NCBI GenBank assembly: GCA_036770645.1
Contig: DAIPIU010000025.1
Coordinates: 1 to 40,269 of the forward strand
Direction of reading: 5' to 3'
Length of the DNA stretch: 40,269 bases
From: Rubrimonas sp036770645
GTDB lineage: Bacteria > Pseudomonadota > Alphaproteobacteria > Rhodobacterales > Rhodobacteraceae
The position numbers and the translations under genes are program-made. The notes below the pieces were generated by a model that did no database searches, was not told where the DNA came from, and was given only the letters and a program-made list of their open reading frames with translations. Of the stretch, positions 11,383 to 20,549 are shown one piece after another (the first letter of the stretch is position 1; each line of letters begins with the position of its first letter).

Positions 11383-13632
11383 TCAGCGCCCGCCCTTGCG
11401 CCGCGCCTTGGCGGCGGCGACGCGGCCCGCGCCGGGGCGGCGGCCGGACGGCCCGCCCCGCGGGCTGCGCGCGGCGCCCCCCATGCGCCCGCCGCCCTCG
11501 GCCTCGAGCAGCTCGAAGCGCAGGCCGCCGGTGACAGGCACGGCCTCGAGCAGCCGCACGCGCGCGCGGGCGCCGACGCCGATGCTGCGCCCCGTGCGCT
11601 CCCCGGTCAGGGTCTGGGCGGCGGGGTCGAAGCGCCAGTATTCGCGGCCGAGCGAGGAGACCGGCACGATGCCGTCCGCGCCGGTCTCGTCGAGCTTCAC
11701 GAACAGCCCGAAGCGCGCCACGCCCGAGACGCGCCCCTCGAACTCGGCCCCCTCGCGCTCGGCCAGATAGGCGGCGAGGTAGCGGTCGGTGGTGTCGCGC
11801 TCGGCCTCCATGGCGCGGCGCTCGGTGCGGCTGATGTGTTCGGCCGCGTCCTCCAGCCCCTCGGCCTCCTCGGGCGTCTGGCCGTCGCGGCCCCAAGCGT
11901 GCGCGGCGATCAGCGCCCGGTGCACCGCGAGATCGGCATAGCGGCGGATGGGCGAGGTGAAATGGGCGTAGGCGCGCAGCGCCAGCCCGAAATGGCCCAA
12001 GGGGCGGGTGGTGTAATAGGCCTGCGTCTGGGCGCGCAGCACGCCGAGGTTCACGAATTCGGCGAAGTCGCCCCCGGCCGCCGCATCCAGCAGCGCGTTG
12101 AGGTGGCGGGTCTGGAGCACCTGGCCCTTGGCCAGCGTCAGGCCCGCGCTTTCCACCTGCTCGCGCAGGGCCTCGAGCTTTTCCGGGCTCGGCTCCTCGT
12201 GGACGCGGTAGATGAGGGGGCGGCGCCTGCCCTCCAGCGTCTCGGCGGCGCAGACATTGGCGAGGATCATGAACTCCTCGATCAGCCGGTGCGCGTCGAA
12301 GCGCTCGCGCAGCCGCACGGCGGTCACGCGGCCCTCGGCGTCGAGCTCGATTCGCCGCTCGGGCAGGTCGAGGTGCAGCGGCGCGCGGGCCTCGCGCGCC
12401 GGCCAGACGCAGCGGAAGGCGGCGAACAGGCGGCGCACGGCCTCAGCCACCTCGGGCGAGGGGCCTTCGCCGCCGTCCTCGATGGCCTGCGCGGCCTCGT
12501 AGGTCAGCGAGGCGGCGGAGCGCATCATGGCGCGCGCGAAACGGTGGCCGCGCTTGACGCCATCCGCGCCCAGCACGATGCGCGCCGCAACCACCGGGCG
12601 GTTCACGCCCTCGTGCAGCGAGCAGAGGTCGCCCGACAGCGATTCGGGCAGCATGGGCACCACGCGGTCGGGGAAATAGGCGGAATTGCCCCGGCGGCGC
12701 GCCTCTCGGTCGAGCGCGCTGTCGGGACGGACGTAATGCGCGACATCGGCGATGGCGACCCAGACCACCCAGCCGCCGGGGTTTGCCGGGTCCTCGTCGG
12801 GCAGGGCGCAGACGGCGTCGTCATGGTCGCGCGCGTCGGCGGGGTCGATGGTCAGCAGCGGCAGGCCGCGCAGGTCCTCGCGGCCCTCCATGGGGGCGGG
12901 GCGGGCGGCCTCGGCCTCGGCCAGCGCGGCCTCGGGGAAGGCCACCGGCAGGCCGTGCTGGTGGATGGCGATCAGCGACACGCAGCGCGGGGCGGAGGGG
13001 TCGCCGAGGCGCGCGACGATGCGGCCGCGGCGCAGGCCCAGGCGCGGCGCGCCGACGGGTTCGGCCTCGACCAGCTCGCCGTCCTCGGCGCCGCCGGCGT
13101 CGTGGCGTTCGATGCGCCATTCGTCCGCGCCCTTCTCGACCGGGATCAGCCGGCCCCAGCCGCCGCGATCGTCGCCGCCGAGGCGGAACACGCCCAGCGT
13201 GCGGCGCGGGCCGGAGACCAGCTTGCGGATCGGGCGTGCCTCGTAATGCGGCCCGTCCCCCTCGTGCACGGGGTGGAGCTTGGCCAGCACCCGGTCGCCC
13301 TCGCCCAGCGCCGGCTCGCCGGGGCGCTGGACGACGCGGATCGGCGGGGGCGGGCCGGCACCGTCCCAGTCATGCGGGCTGGCCGTGGGCTCGCCCTCCG
13401 CGTCGGGCGGGCCGACCACCAGCACGGCGACGGGGGGCAGGTGACCGGGCGGGCGGTGGCGGCCGCCGCGCTTCTCGACCGCGCCCTCCTCGGCCATCTC
13501 GCGCAGCAGGCGCTTGAGTTCTACGCGCGCGGCCCCGCTGACGCCGAAGGCGCGCGCGATGTCGCGCTTGGCGGCCTTGTCGGGGTTGTCGCGGATCCAG
13601 GCGAGGATCGCCGCCTTGTCGGGCAGGGTCAT
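11383..13632 (-). CDS. rnr: Ribonuclease R (3'-5' exoribonuclease)
   Basis: A 749-residue RNase II-superfamily exonuclease that degrades structured RNA from the 3' end. Order: N-terminal winged-helix-like region (about 1-60, ILAWIRDNPDKAAKRDIARA), cold-shock-like beta domains to about 230, the RNB catalytic domain with the metal-binding cluster TIDPADARDHDDA near residues 263-275, the motif HFTSPIRRYADL, and a C-terminal S1 domain (about 640-715, FEGRVSGVARFGLFVKL). The basic tail GRRPGAGRVAAAKARRKGGR is typical of RNase R. ATG at 13632 is clear. It lies downstream of topA and the esterase on the same strand, the usual topA-rnr alphaproteobacterial neighbourhood. Confidence 0.96.
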   Translation of the reverse strand: MTLPDKAAILAWIRDNPDKAAKRDIARAFGVSGAARVELKRLLREMAEEGAVEKRGGRHRPPGHLPPVAVLVVGPPDAEGEPTASPHDWDGAGPPPPIRVVQRPGEPALGEGDRVLAKLHPVHEGDGPHYEARPIRKLVSGPRRTLGVFRLGGDDRGGWGRLIPVEKGADEWRIERHDAGGAEDGELVEAEPVGAPRLGLRRGRIVARLGDPSAPRCVSLIAIHQHGLPVAFPEAALAEAEAARPAPMEGREDLRGLPLLTIDPADARDHDDAVCALPDEDPANPGGWVVWVAIADVAHYVRPDSALDREARRRGNSAYFPDRVVPMLPESLSGDLCSLHEGVNRPVVAARIVLGADGVKRGHRFARAMMRSAASLTYEAAQAIEDGGEGPSPEVAEAVRRLFAAFRCVWPAREARAPLHLDLPERRIELDAEGRVTAVRLRERFDAHRLIEEFMILANVCAAETLEGRRRPLIYRVHEEPSPEKLEALREQVESAGLTLAKGQVLQTRHLNALLDAAAGGDFAEFVNLGVLRAQTQAYYTTRPLGHFGLALRAYAHFTSPIRRYADLAVHRALIAAHAWGRDGQTPEEAEGLEDAAEHISRTERRAMEAERDTTDRYLAAYLAEREGAEFEGRVSGVARFGLFVKLDETGADGIVPVSSLGREYWRFDPAAQTLTGERTGRSIGVGARARVRLLEAVPVTGGLRFELLEAEGGGRMGGAARSPRGGPSGRRPGAGRVAAAKARRKGGR

Positions 13633-13675
13633 GGCGCAGCCCTAGCACGCGGCGGGGCGGCGGCATACCGCCCGC

Positions 13676-14581
13676 TCACGGCGCGGGCCGGTCGGCGAGC
13701 GCCTCGAAGAACGCCTCGACCGCGCGGGTGGCGGAGAAATCCTGGCTTGTCTCGCCCAGCAGCGCGCCGCCGAGGCGGAAGGGCCGCGAACCCGGCCAGG
13801 TGTGCCCGCCCCCCTCGACGACGTAGTGCACCAGCGGCGCGGCGCAGCCGGTGTGGTCGCGGCGCAGCGCGGTGGTCCCGTCGGTCGGGTCGCGGTCGGG
13901 CAGGGCGGTCTGCTCCACGCCGTCGCAGCGGTTGCGGGCGGAGAGCAGCGCCATCGTCTGATCGATGGAGCGCACCCGGCCGCGGTCGCGCACGAAGGGC
14001 GAGGGGCCGCCGATGCGCCCGCCTTCGGGCGGCACGATGCCGTCCGCGGTGCCGTGGATCACCAGCGTCGGCACGGGCGGGCCCTCGGGGTCGCAGTCCA
14101 GCCCCTCGGGCAGGGCGGCGATGGCCACCGCCGCGCCGGCGATGAGGTCGGGGGCGTCGCAGACCACACGCAGCGCCATCATGCCGCCGATGGAGGGGCC
14201 GGCGACGAACACGCGGGACGGATCGGCCATGCCCTCGGCCGCCAGCCGGCCGACCAGCGCGCGCAGGAAGCCCAGGTCGTCGGCCGTGTCGCAGGGCCGC
14301 GACCCGCAGCGCCGCCCGTCGTTCCAGTTGCCCTCCGCCTCGGGCCACAGCACCGCCCAGCCGCGCGCGGCGAGGCCGACATTCGCCCGGCGGCGGATGA
14401 TCGAGGCCCCGCCTATGCCGCCATGCAGCGCGATCAGCACGGGCGCGTCGCGCAGGCCGGGAGCGGCGTCGAGGATGGCGGTCCGCGCGAGGCCGTCATG
14501 GAGGATCTCGACGCGGCGGCTTTCGAATGCCGCGGCGGCGCCGGCGAGAAGGCACAGCATCAGGGCGAGGGCGCAGCGCAT
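13676..14581 (-). CDS. Secreted PHB-depolymerase/LpqC-like esterase
   Basis: A 301-residue alpha/beta hydrolase of the polyhydroxybutyrate depolymerase/feruloyl esterase (LpqC, CE1-like) family. ATG at 14581 gives a signal peptide (MRCALALMLCLLAGAAAA). Nucleophile elbow GPSIGG, acid in HGTADGIVP and catalytic His in GGGHTWPG complete a Ser-Asp-His triad; the oxyanion region is LIALHGGIGG. Cysteine pairs around RRCGSRPCDT are consistent with disulfides. A GTG at 14605 would add eight residues. It likely hydrolyses an ester substrate in the periplasm or outside; the natural substrate is unknown. It interrupts the topA-rnr gene pair, 43 nt upstream of rnr and 64 nt downstream of topA. Confidence 0.85.
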   Translation of the reverse strand: MRCALALMLCLLAGAAAAFESRRVEILHDGLARTAILDAAPGLRDAPVLIALHGGIGGASIIRRRANVGLAARGWAVLWPEAEGNWNDGRRCGSRPCDTADDLGFLRALVGRLAAEGMADPSRVFVAGPSIGGMMALRVVCDAPDLIAGAAVAIAALPEGLDCDPEGPPVPTLVIHGTADGIVPPEGGRIGGPSPFVRDRGRVRSIDQTMALLSARNRCDGVEQTALPDRDPTDGTTALRRDHTGCAAPLVHYVVEGGGHTWPGSRPFRLGGALLGETSQDFSATRAVEAFFEALADRPAP

Positions 14582-14645
14582 GGGGCGGTATCCGGACAAC
14601 GACACGGGCGTGACATAGCCCGCGGGGCCGCGCCGTCCCGCCCGC

Positions 14646-17408
14646 TCAGCCCTCGCCGTCCGCAGCCGTCGCGCGGCGCGGCTTCGGCGCCGCGGGTTTC
14701 GCCCTGCCCTTCGCCGCGGCCTTCGCCTTCGGCTTGGCGGCGGCCTTCGCCTTCGGCGCGGCCCCGTCGGGCTTCGCCTTCGCGGCCTTCGCCTTCGCGG
14801 CCTTCGTCTTCGGGGCCTTGGCGGCGATCAGGGGCAGGGCGGCCTCGAGCGTCGCCGCCTCGGGGGCCATGTCCTTGGGCAGCGTGGCATTGACCTTGCC
14901 CCATTTGACGTAGGGGCCGTAGCGGCCGGCATGCAGTTCGACCGGGCCGCCGTCGGGGTGTTCCCCCAGGCTGCGCAGGGGGGCGGCCGCCGCGCCCCGG
15001 CGCGCGCCGCCGGCGCGCTTGGCCGCCAGCAGGTCGACGGCGCGGTTCATGCCGATCTCGAACACCTCCGCCGCCTCGCGCAGATTGGCGTAGGTCTTGC
15101 CGTGCTTGACGAAGGGGCCGAAGCGGCCGATGCCGGCCTCGACCGGCTCGCCGTCCTCGGGGTGCGGGCCGATCAGCCGCGGCAGCGCCAGCAGCGACAG
15201 CGCCTGATCCAGCGTCAGGGCGTCGGCGCCCATGCCCTTCGGGATCGAGGACCGCTTGGGTTTCGCCGCGCCCTCCGCGCCCTCGCCGAGCTGGACATAG
15301 GGTCCGAACCGGCCGAGGCGCAGCGTCACCGGCAGGCCGGTCTCGGGATCGGCGCCCAGCAGCCGCCCGTCGCCCGCGGCGTCGGCCGGCCCGTCCTGCT
15401 CGCCGCCCAGGGGCCGGGTGAACTTGCACTCGGGATAGTTCGAGCAGCCGATGAAGGCCCCGAACTTGCCGGTCTTGAGGCCCAGCCGCCCGCTGCCGCA
15501 GGCGCGGCACCGGCGCGCGTCGGTGCCGTCGCCGGCGTCGGGGAACAGGTGCGGCCCCAGCGCCTCGTCGATGCGGTCGATGACCTCCGAGATGCGCAGC
15601 TCTGCCGTGTCTCCCACCGCGGCCGAGAACTCGTCCCAGAAGCGCCGCAGCAGCGCCTTCCAGTCGGCGCGCCCGCCCGAGACCTCGTCGAGCTCCTCCT
15701 CCAGCGCCGCCGTGAAATCGTATTCGACGTAGCGGCGGAAGTAGCTTTCGAGGAAGGCCGTCACCAGCCGCCCCTTGTCCTCGGGGATCAGGCGGTTCTT
15801 GTCCTTGCGGACGTAGTCGCGGGACTGGATGGTGTCGATGATGCTCGCATAGGTGCTGGGCCGGCCGATCCCCAGCTCCTCCATGCGCTTGACCAGCGTG
15901 GCCTCGGTGTAGCGCGGCGGGGGCTGGGTGTGGCTCTGCGTCGCGAGGATCGCGCCGTCGCCGGCGACGACATTGGCGGGCGGGGCGGCGTCGTCGTCGA
16001 GCACCGCGTCCCCGGCCCCGCCGGCGGCGAGCAGGCGGCGGTATTCCTCCCACAGCCCCGAGACGCGCAGCGCGGGCTTGAGCGCCGGCTCGCCCGCGGC
16101 GATGGCGGGCAGGCGGGCGCCGTCCTCGCCGTCGTCGTCGTCGCGCCCCTCGTCGTAGACGCGCAGGAAGCCGTCGAACCTGACCACCTGCCCGGTGGCG
16201 CGCAGGCCCACGGCCTTGTCGGCGCTCTCGATCTCGACCGTGGTGCGTTCGAGCCGCGCGGCCTCCATCTGGCTGGCGATGGTGCGTTTCCAGACCAGCT
16301 CGTAGAGGCGGCGCTGGTCGGGCTCGAGCCCGCCCGCCGCATCGGGGCCCCGGTCCATGTCGGTGGGGCGGATGCACTCATGCGCTTCCTGGGCGTTCTT
16401 GGCCTTGGTCTTGTAGAGGCGCGGCTTCGCCGGGACATAGGCCTCGCCGAAGCGCGCGGCGATGGCGGCGCGCGTCGCCGTCACCGCCTCGGGCGCCATA
16501 TCCACGCCGTCGGTGCGCATGTAGGTGATCCAGCCGGACTCGTAGAGGCGCTGGGCGGTGCCCATGGTCTGCTTGGCGCCGAAGCCCAGCTTGCGCGACG
16601 CCTCCTGCTGCAGGGTCGAGGTCATGAAGGGCGGCCACGGGTTGCGCGTCGCCGGCTTCGATTCGACCGAGGCCACGGTCAGCTCGCGCGCCTCGACCGC
16701 CGCCACGGCGCGGGCCGCGGCCTCGCGGTCGGGCAGGTCGAAGCGGTCGAGCCTGCGCCCGTCGAGCGCGACGAGGCGCGCGGTGTAGGGCGCGCCCGCG
16801 GGCGTGCGCAGCTCGGCCTTCACGCCCCAGTACTCGCGGGCGCGGAAGGCCTCGATCTCCATCTCGCGCTCGACGATCAGGCGCAGGGCGACCGACTGCA
16901 CCCGGCCGGCCGATTTCGCGCCGGGCAGCTTGCGCCACAGCACCGGCGACAGGGTGAACCCCACGAGATAGTCCAGCGCGCGGCGGGCCAGATACGCCTC
17001 GACCAGCTCCATGTCGACCTGGCGGGGGGATTTCATCGCCTCGGTCACCGCCGATTTGGTGATGGCGTTGAACACCACGCGGCTGACGGGGCTGTCCTTC
17101 TTCAGCGCCTTGCGCGCCCGCAGCGCCTCGAGCAGGTGCCAGGAGATCGCCTCGCCTTCGCGGTCGGGGTCGGTGGCGAGGATCAGCGCGCCGTCGGCCT
17201 TGACCGCCTCGGCGATGGCGCGGACATGCTTGGCGGAGGCGGTGTCGACCTCCCACAGCATCTCGAAATCCTGATCCGGCAGCACCGAGCCATCCTTGCG
17301 CGGCAGGTCGCGGACATGGCCGTAGGAGGCGAGCACGGTGTAGCCCTCGCCCAGATAGGCGTTGATCGTCTTGGCCTTGGCAGGGGATTCGACGACGACG
17401 ACGACCAT
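14646..17408 (-). CDS. topA: DNA topoisomerase I
   Basis: A 920-residue type IA topoisomerase that relaxes negative supercoils. The Toprim domain occupies about residues 1-115, with Glu7 and the metal-binding DPDRE at 80-85. The active-site Tyr is Y296 in SGWITYMRTD. A zinc finger (CRACG ... CSNYPEC) lies near residue 640, followed by repeated topo C-terminal modules (TGLPVTLRLGRFGPYVQLGE, IGRFGPFVKHGKTYANLREA, LHAGRYGPYVKWGKVNATLP) and a Lys/Ala/Pro-rich tail of about 70 residues (KAAKAKAAKAKPDGAAPKAK). ATG at 17408 begins MVVVVVESPAKAKTINAYLG. Neighbours dprA upstream and rnr downstream match the alphaproteobacterial order. The basic tail is typical of high-GC alphaproteobacteria and probably helps DNA binding. 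Confidence 0.97.
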   Translation of the reverse strand: MVVVVVESPAKAKTINAYLGEGYTVLASYGHVRDLPRKDGSVLPDQDFEMLWEVDTASAKHVRAIAEAVKADGALILATDPDREGEAISWHLLEALRARKALKKDSPVSRVVFNAITKSAVTEAMKSPRQVDMELVEAYLARRALDYLVGFTLSPVLWRKLPGAKSAGRVQSVALRLIVEREMEIEAFRAREYWGVKAELRTPAGAPYTARLVALDGRRLDRFDLPDREAAARAVAAVEARELTVASVESKPATRNPWPPFMTSTLQQEASRKLGFGAKQTMGTAQRLYESGWITYMRTDGVDMAPEAVTATRAAIAARFGEAYVPAKPRLYKTKAKNAQEAHECIRPTDMDRGPDAAGGLEPDQRRLYELVWKRTIASQMEAARLERTTVEIESADKAVGLRATGQVVRFDGFLRVYDEGRDDDDGEDGARLPAIAAGEPALKPALRVSGLWEEYRRLLAAGGAGDAVLDDDAAPPANVVAGDGAILATQSHTQPPPRYTEATLVKRMEELGIGRPSTYASIIDTIQSRDYVRKDKNRLIPEDKGRLVTAFLESYFRRYVEYDFTAALEEELDEVSGGRADWKALLRRFWDEFSAAVGDTAELRISEVIDRIDEALGPHLFPDAGDGTDARRCRACGSGRLGLKTGKFGAFIGCSNYPECKFTRPLGGEQDGPADAAGDGRLLGADPETGLPVTLRLGRFGPYVQLGEGAEGAAKPKRSSIPKGMGADALTLDQALSLLALPRLIGPHPEDGEPVEAGIGRFGPFVKHGKTYANLREAAEVFEIGMNRAVDLLAAKRAGGARRGAAAAPLRSLGEHPDGGPVELHAGRYGPYVKWGKVNATLPKDMAPEAATLEAALPLIAAKAPKTKAAKAKAAKAKPDGAAPKAKAAAKPKAKAAAKGRAKPAAPKPRRATAADGEG

Positions 17409-17499
17409 GGGGGGCAGCTCCGCTCGCGCGCCGGAGGAATACGCGCGCTCCGCGCACCTAGGGCGGGGGCAGGGGGGGTGTCAACGCCGCCCCGGGCGG

Positions 17500-18711
17500 T
17501 CAGGGCGGCGCGAGCGCCACCATGTCGCCGGGAAGCCGGGCGATGCGGCCCTGAAGGTCGAGGTCGAGCAGCGTCGCGGCCAGCGCCTCGGCCGACAGCC
17601 CCGCGGCCCGCGCCAGCGTGTCGAAGGCGACCGGGGTGGGGCCCAGCAGCGCCGCCACGCGCGCCTCGGCGGCGTCCGCTCCGCCCGGCGGGTCGGCGTC
17701 GGCGGCCGTCCGCGGCGCCGGCGCGAGCGGGGCCTGCGCGGCGGGCAACGGGCGGTCGCGCGGCGCGCCCAGCGCCTCGATCACGTCGGCGGCCGACCGG
17801 ATCAGCGCCGCCCCCTCGCGGATCAGCGCATTGCAGCCTGCGGCGCGCGGGTCGAGCGGCGAACCCGGCACGGCCATCGCATCGCGCCCCTGCTCCAGCG
17901 CCAGCCGCGCGGTGATGAGGCTGCCGGAGCGTTCCGCCGCCTCGACCAGCACCACGCCAGCCGACAGCCCGGCCACGATGCGGTTGCGCCGGGGGAAGCT
18001 GCGCGCGACCGGCGCCTCGCCCATCGGGGCCTCGGACAGCATCAGACCCTGCGCGGCGATGGCGCCTGCGAGCGCGGCGTGTTCCGGCGGATAGACGACG
18101 TCGACGCCGCCCGCCATCACCGCGACCGTGCCCGTGGGCAGCGCGGCCTCGTGCGCGGCGCGGTCGATGCCGCGGGCGAGGCCCGAGACCACGACCCAGC
18201 CGGCGGCTCCCAGCCCCTCGGCCAGCATCGCCGCCAGCCGCAGCCCCGAGGCCGAGGCGTTGCGGGCCCCCGCCACCGCGACGCAGGGGTTGGCCGCCAG
18301 GCGCGGGTCGCCCAGCGCCCAGAGCAGGGGCGGCGGGTCGGGGATCGCCGCCAGCGCCTCCGGGTATCCGGGTCCGCCGAGGCGCAGCATCGCCGCCCCC
18401 GCGCGGGCGGCGGCCGCCAGTTCGGCCTCGACCGCCGGCTCCGGCGCCGCCGCCCAGTCGGGCCGCCCCGCGCCCGCCGCGAGCGCGGGCAGGGCGGCCA
18501 GCGCCGCGTCGGGCCCGTCGAAGCGCCCCATGAGGCGCAGGAAGGTCCGGGCGCCGACGCCGCGGGACCGGGCGAGCCGCAGCCAGGCGCGCTCGGCCGC
18601 CGCGCCGTCCGCCAGCCAGCGCGCGCCGCCGCTCAGGCGGGCCGCCGCAGAACGATCCGCGGCTCCTCGCCGCGCAGCAGGCGGCGGATGTTCTTTTCGT
18701 GCGCGGCCCAC
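17500..18711 (-). CDS. dprA: DNA-processing protein DprA (Smf)
   Basis: A DprA/Smf protein that loads RecA on incoming single-stranded DNA during transformation. An N-terminal SAM-like helical region (WLRLARSRGVGARTFLRLMG) is followed by the Rossmann-fold core with GYPEALAAIPDPPPLLWALG, VAVAGARNASASG, SGLARGIDRAAHEAAL, MAGGVDVVYPPEHAAL and NRIVAGLSAGVVLVEAAERS. A C-terminal winged-helix part (about residue 340 onward) ends the protein. The start is uncertain: no ATG precedes the conserved core, GTG at 18711 (chosen) overlaps plsY by about 80 nt, GTG at 18753 is longer, and a CTG near 18639 would be closer to the usual family N-terminus. Translational coupling to plsY is likely. Confidence 0.88.
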   Translation of the reverse strand: MGRARKEHPPPAARRGAADRSAAARLSGGARWLADGAAAERAWLRLARSRGVGARTFLRLMGRFDGPDAALAALPALAAGAGRPDWAAAPEPAVEAELAAAARAGAAMLRLGGPGYPEALAAIPDPPPLLWALGDPRLAANPCVAVAGARNASASGLRLAAMLAEGLGAAGWVVVSGLARGIDRAAHEAALPTGTVAVMAGGVDVVYPPEHAALAGAIAAQGLMLSEAPMGEAPVARSFPRRNRIVAGLSAGVVLVEAAERSGSLITARLALEQGRDAMAVPGSPLDPRAAGCNALIREGAALIRSAADVIEALGAPRDRPLPAAQAPLAPAPRTAADADPPGGADAAEARVAALLGPTPVAFDTLARAAGLSAEALAATLLDLDLQGRIARLPGDMVALAPP

Positions 18712-19256
18712 AGCATGGCCGCAAGCAGGGCGGCCGGCAGCACCGCGCCCCACTGGCTGAAGGCGGCCAGCGCCACGGGGGCCGCCGCTGCGGCGACCAG
18801 CGCCGACAGCGAGGAATAGCGCGTGACGACGGCGGTCCCCAGCCAGACGGCGCAGCAGGCGAGTCCCGTGGGCCAGTGCAGCGCCAGCGCCACGCCGAGA
18901 AAGGTGGCGACGCCCTTGCCGCCGCGGAACCGCAGCCAGACCGGGAACAGGTGGCCGAGGAACGCCCCGGTCCCCGCCAGCATCGCCGTCAGCGGTCCCC
19001 AGGCGGCGAACAGCGCCACCGCCAGCGCGCCCTTGCCGGCGTCGAGCAGAAGCACCGCGAGCGCGGCCTTGCGGTCGCCCGTGCGCAGGACGTTGGTCGC
19101 GCCGATGTTGCCCGAGCCGATGGACCGCAGGTCCCCGAGGCCGCGCAGCCGCGCCAGGATCACGCCGAAGGGGATCGCGCCGAGCAGATAGCCGCCGAGC
19201 GCGGCCAGCGCGAACCAGGGCGCGCCGCGCTCCCAGCTCATGACCTGGGGGATCAT
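18633..19256 (-). CDS. plsY: Acyl-phosphate:glycerol-3-phosphate acyltransferase PlsY
   Basis: A 207-residue integral membrane enzyme that transfers the acyl group from acyl-phosphate to glycerol-3-phosphate in phospholipid synthesis. Five or more hydrophobic segments alternate with short loops. The conserved loop motifs are visible: SIGSGNIGATNVLR, DAGKGALAV, GHLFPVWLRFRGGKGVATFL and a C-terminal HEKNIRRLLRGEEPRI. ATG at 19256 forms an ATGA overlap with the stop of the upstream Uma2 gene, which supports this start over the internal ATG at 19241. The 3' end overlaps the dprA reading frame. Length matches the family. Confidence 0.95.
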   Translation of the reverse strand: MIPQVMSWERGAPWFALAALGGYLLGAIPFGVILARLRGLGDLRSIGSGNIGATNVLRTGDRKAALAVLLLDAGKGALAVALFAAWGPLTAMLAGTGAFLGHLFPVWLRFRGGKGVATFLGVALALHWPTGLACCAVWLGTAVVTRYSSLSALVAAAAAPVALAAFSQWGAVLPAALLAAMLWAAHEKNIRRLLRGEEPRIVLRRPA

Positions 19257-19864
19257 GCCTCGGCCTCCGCGTCCGGGGCGTCGCCGGGCAGGGCGGGGCT
19301 CAGGTCGTCGAAGCGGATCGGCAGGGCCTCGAAGGGCGCGGCCTGCAGCGCGTCGCCGGGACCGAAGGCCCCGGTCAGCGTCCAGCGCCCGTCCCCGGCC
19401 AGCGCGAAGGTCTCGAGCGTGCGCGCGTCGGGCGCGAGCAGCCACAGGAAAGCGACGCCGTGATGAGCGTAGCGCGCGCGCTTCTCGCGCCGGTCGTAGA
19501 GGCGGGTGCGCGGCGACAGGATCTCGCAGGCCCAGTCGGGCGCGGTGCGCGCCGCGGCGCCTGCGGGGGCCGGCCGCCCCGGGCCGATGCGCCAGCCGGC
19601 GAGGTCGGGCACCAGCACGTCGCCGTCGAGATGCAGTTCGGGCTCGACCGCGAACCACCAGCCGCCGGGCCCGCCCCGGCCCTTGCCGAATGGGCCGTCG
19701 AGGGCGCCCGCCAGCGCGAACACCGCGGCCTGATGGCGCAGCGCCGGCCGCAGCTGCAGGCGCAGCGCGCCGTCCAGGATTTCGGCGATCATGTCCTCGG
19801 GCGCGTCGAGCACATCGCGATGGGTCGCGCGGCGCGGCGGGGCGAGGTCGGCGGGGCGGTTCAT
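19253..19864 (-). CDS. Uma2 family (DUF820) PD-(D/E)xK nuclease-fold protein
   Basis: A 203-residue member of the Uma2/DUF820 family with a restriction-endonuclease-like core. The core features are VEPELHLDGDVLVPDLAGWR, then DWACEILSPRTRLYDRREKR and YAHHGVAFLWLLAP, giving the Glu/Asp, Asp, Glu and Lys positions expected of the fold. The N-terminal MIAEILDGALRLQLRPALRH and the position of the conserved PDLAGW support the assignment. Uma2 proteins are usually of unknown function, expanded in cyanobacteria and present singly in many bacteria. It is the first gene in the plsY-dprA-topA run and overlaps plsY by ATGA. Confidence 0.88.
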   Translation of the reverse strand: MNRPADLAPPRRATHRDVLDAPEDMIAEILDGALRLQLRPALRHQAAVFALAGALDGPFGKGRGGPGGWWFAVEPELHLDGDVLVPDLAGWRIGPGRPAPAGAAARTAPDWACEILSPRTRLYDRREKRARYAHHGVAFLWLLAPDARTLETFALAGDGRWTLTGAFGPGDALQAAPFEALPIRFDDLSPALPGDAPDAEAEA

Positions 19865-19980
19865 CGGCGGTCCTGCGGCGTGGTGCGCCGCAGTCTAGCC
19901 GCGCCGCTGCGCCGCGTCACGGGGGAGGCGATGCCCGGACCGGGCCGGGGCCGCCGCCCCCGCCCCTGCCGAGGTGTCGT

Positions 19981-20008
19981 GCCGGCCCGGTTTCGCCGGC
20001 CCGGTTTC
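19981..20008. repeat. 14-bp direct tandem repeat (2 copies)
   Basis: GCCGGCCCGGTTTC occurs twice back to back in the 182-nt gap between the Uma2 gene start and the 3' end of the small helical gene. Each unit contains the palindromic GCCGGC and CCGG. There is no open gene here; it may be part of a degenerate terminator for the upstream minus-strand genes or simple slippage. Confidence 0.4.
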
Positions 20009-20046
20009 TCGGGCGGCCGGTCCGGGCGGACCCTTCCGCGGGGGCG

Positions 20047-20409
20047 TCAGCCCAGCCGCGCGGCGAGGCCGGGGGAGAGGGGCGATCCGTCGAAGCTGAG
20101 CGTCGCGCGCAGGTTCGCGAACAGGCTGCGCAGCGCCCCGCGGGCGACCCGCTCGGCCGCGGCCCCCGCCAGCCCGCGCAGGCTGCGGGCGAAGCGGCGG
20201 GTCATGTCGGCGAGCTCGTCGAGCTCGCGCGCCATGTCGTCCTCGCCGATGCGCCCGGCCGCGTAGGCTTCGGCGATCAGGGCCGCGTAATGGGCCACAG
20301 CGCGCGTCTTGGCCTCCGCATATGGCGACAGCAGCGCGAGGTCGGCGGTCAGGCTTTCGCGCAGCTCGAAGTGCAGGCGCGCGACGACGTCATCGACGTG
20401 CAGGGGCAA
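20047..20409 (-). CDS. Hypothetical helical protein, TTG start
   Basis: A 120-residue protein with no recognised domain. It is almost entirely predicted helix with heptad-like spacing (RLHFELRESLTADLALLSPY, EDDMARELDELADMTRRFAR) and a C-terminal segment ending LSPGLAARLG. The start is TTG at 20409, supported by GGAGA five to seven bases upstream. No signal peptide or membrane segment. It lies 140 nt downstream of the small membrane protein on the same strand. Composition is compatible with its neighbours, so no sign of transfer. Confidence 0.65.
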   Translation of the reverse strand: MPLHVDDVVARLHFELRESLTADLALLSPYAEAKTRAVAHYAALIAEAYAAGRIGEDDMARELDELADMTRRFARSLRGLAGAAAERVARGALRSLFANLRATLSFDGSPLSPGLAARLG

Positions 20410-20549
20410 GGCGATCTCCGCTCTGGCTGTCGGGCGATGGAGCCGCCGGGCCCCCTTGGGGCATGCGGCGATGCGGAGAGGTCTAGGCGATTTGTCCTAA
20501 AATTCGGTGCACGCAGCCCGCCCGACGCCGGGATCCCGGCCCGCGGCCG

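Noticed and set aside
14931..17915. Plus-strand frame of nearly 1000 codons opposite topA
   Set aside because: topA is unambiguous on the minus strand; this frame is a GC shadow.
19865..20046. Tandem repeat GCCGGCCCGGTTTC as a possible regulatory array or CRISPR
   Set aside because: Only two copies without spacers; it is listed only as a simple repeat.
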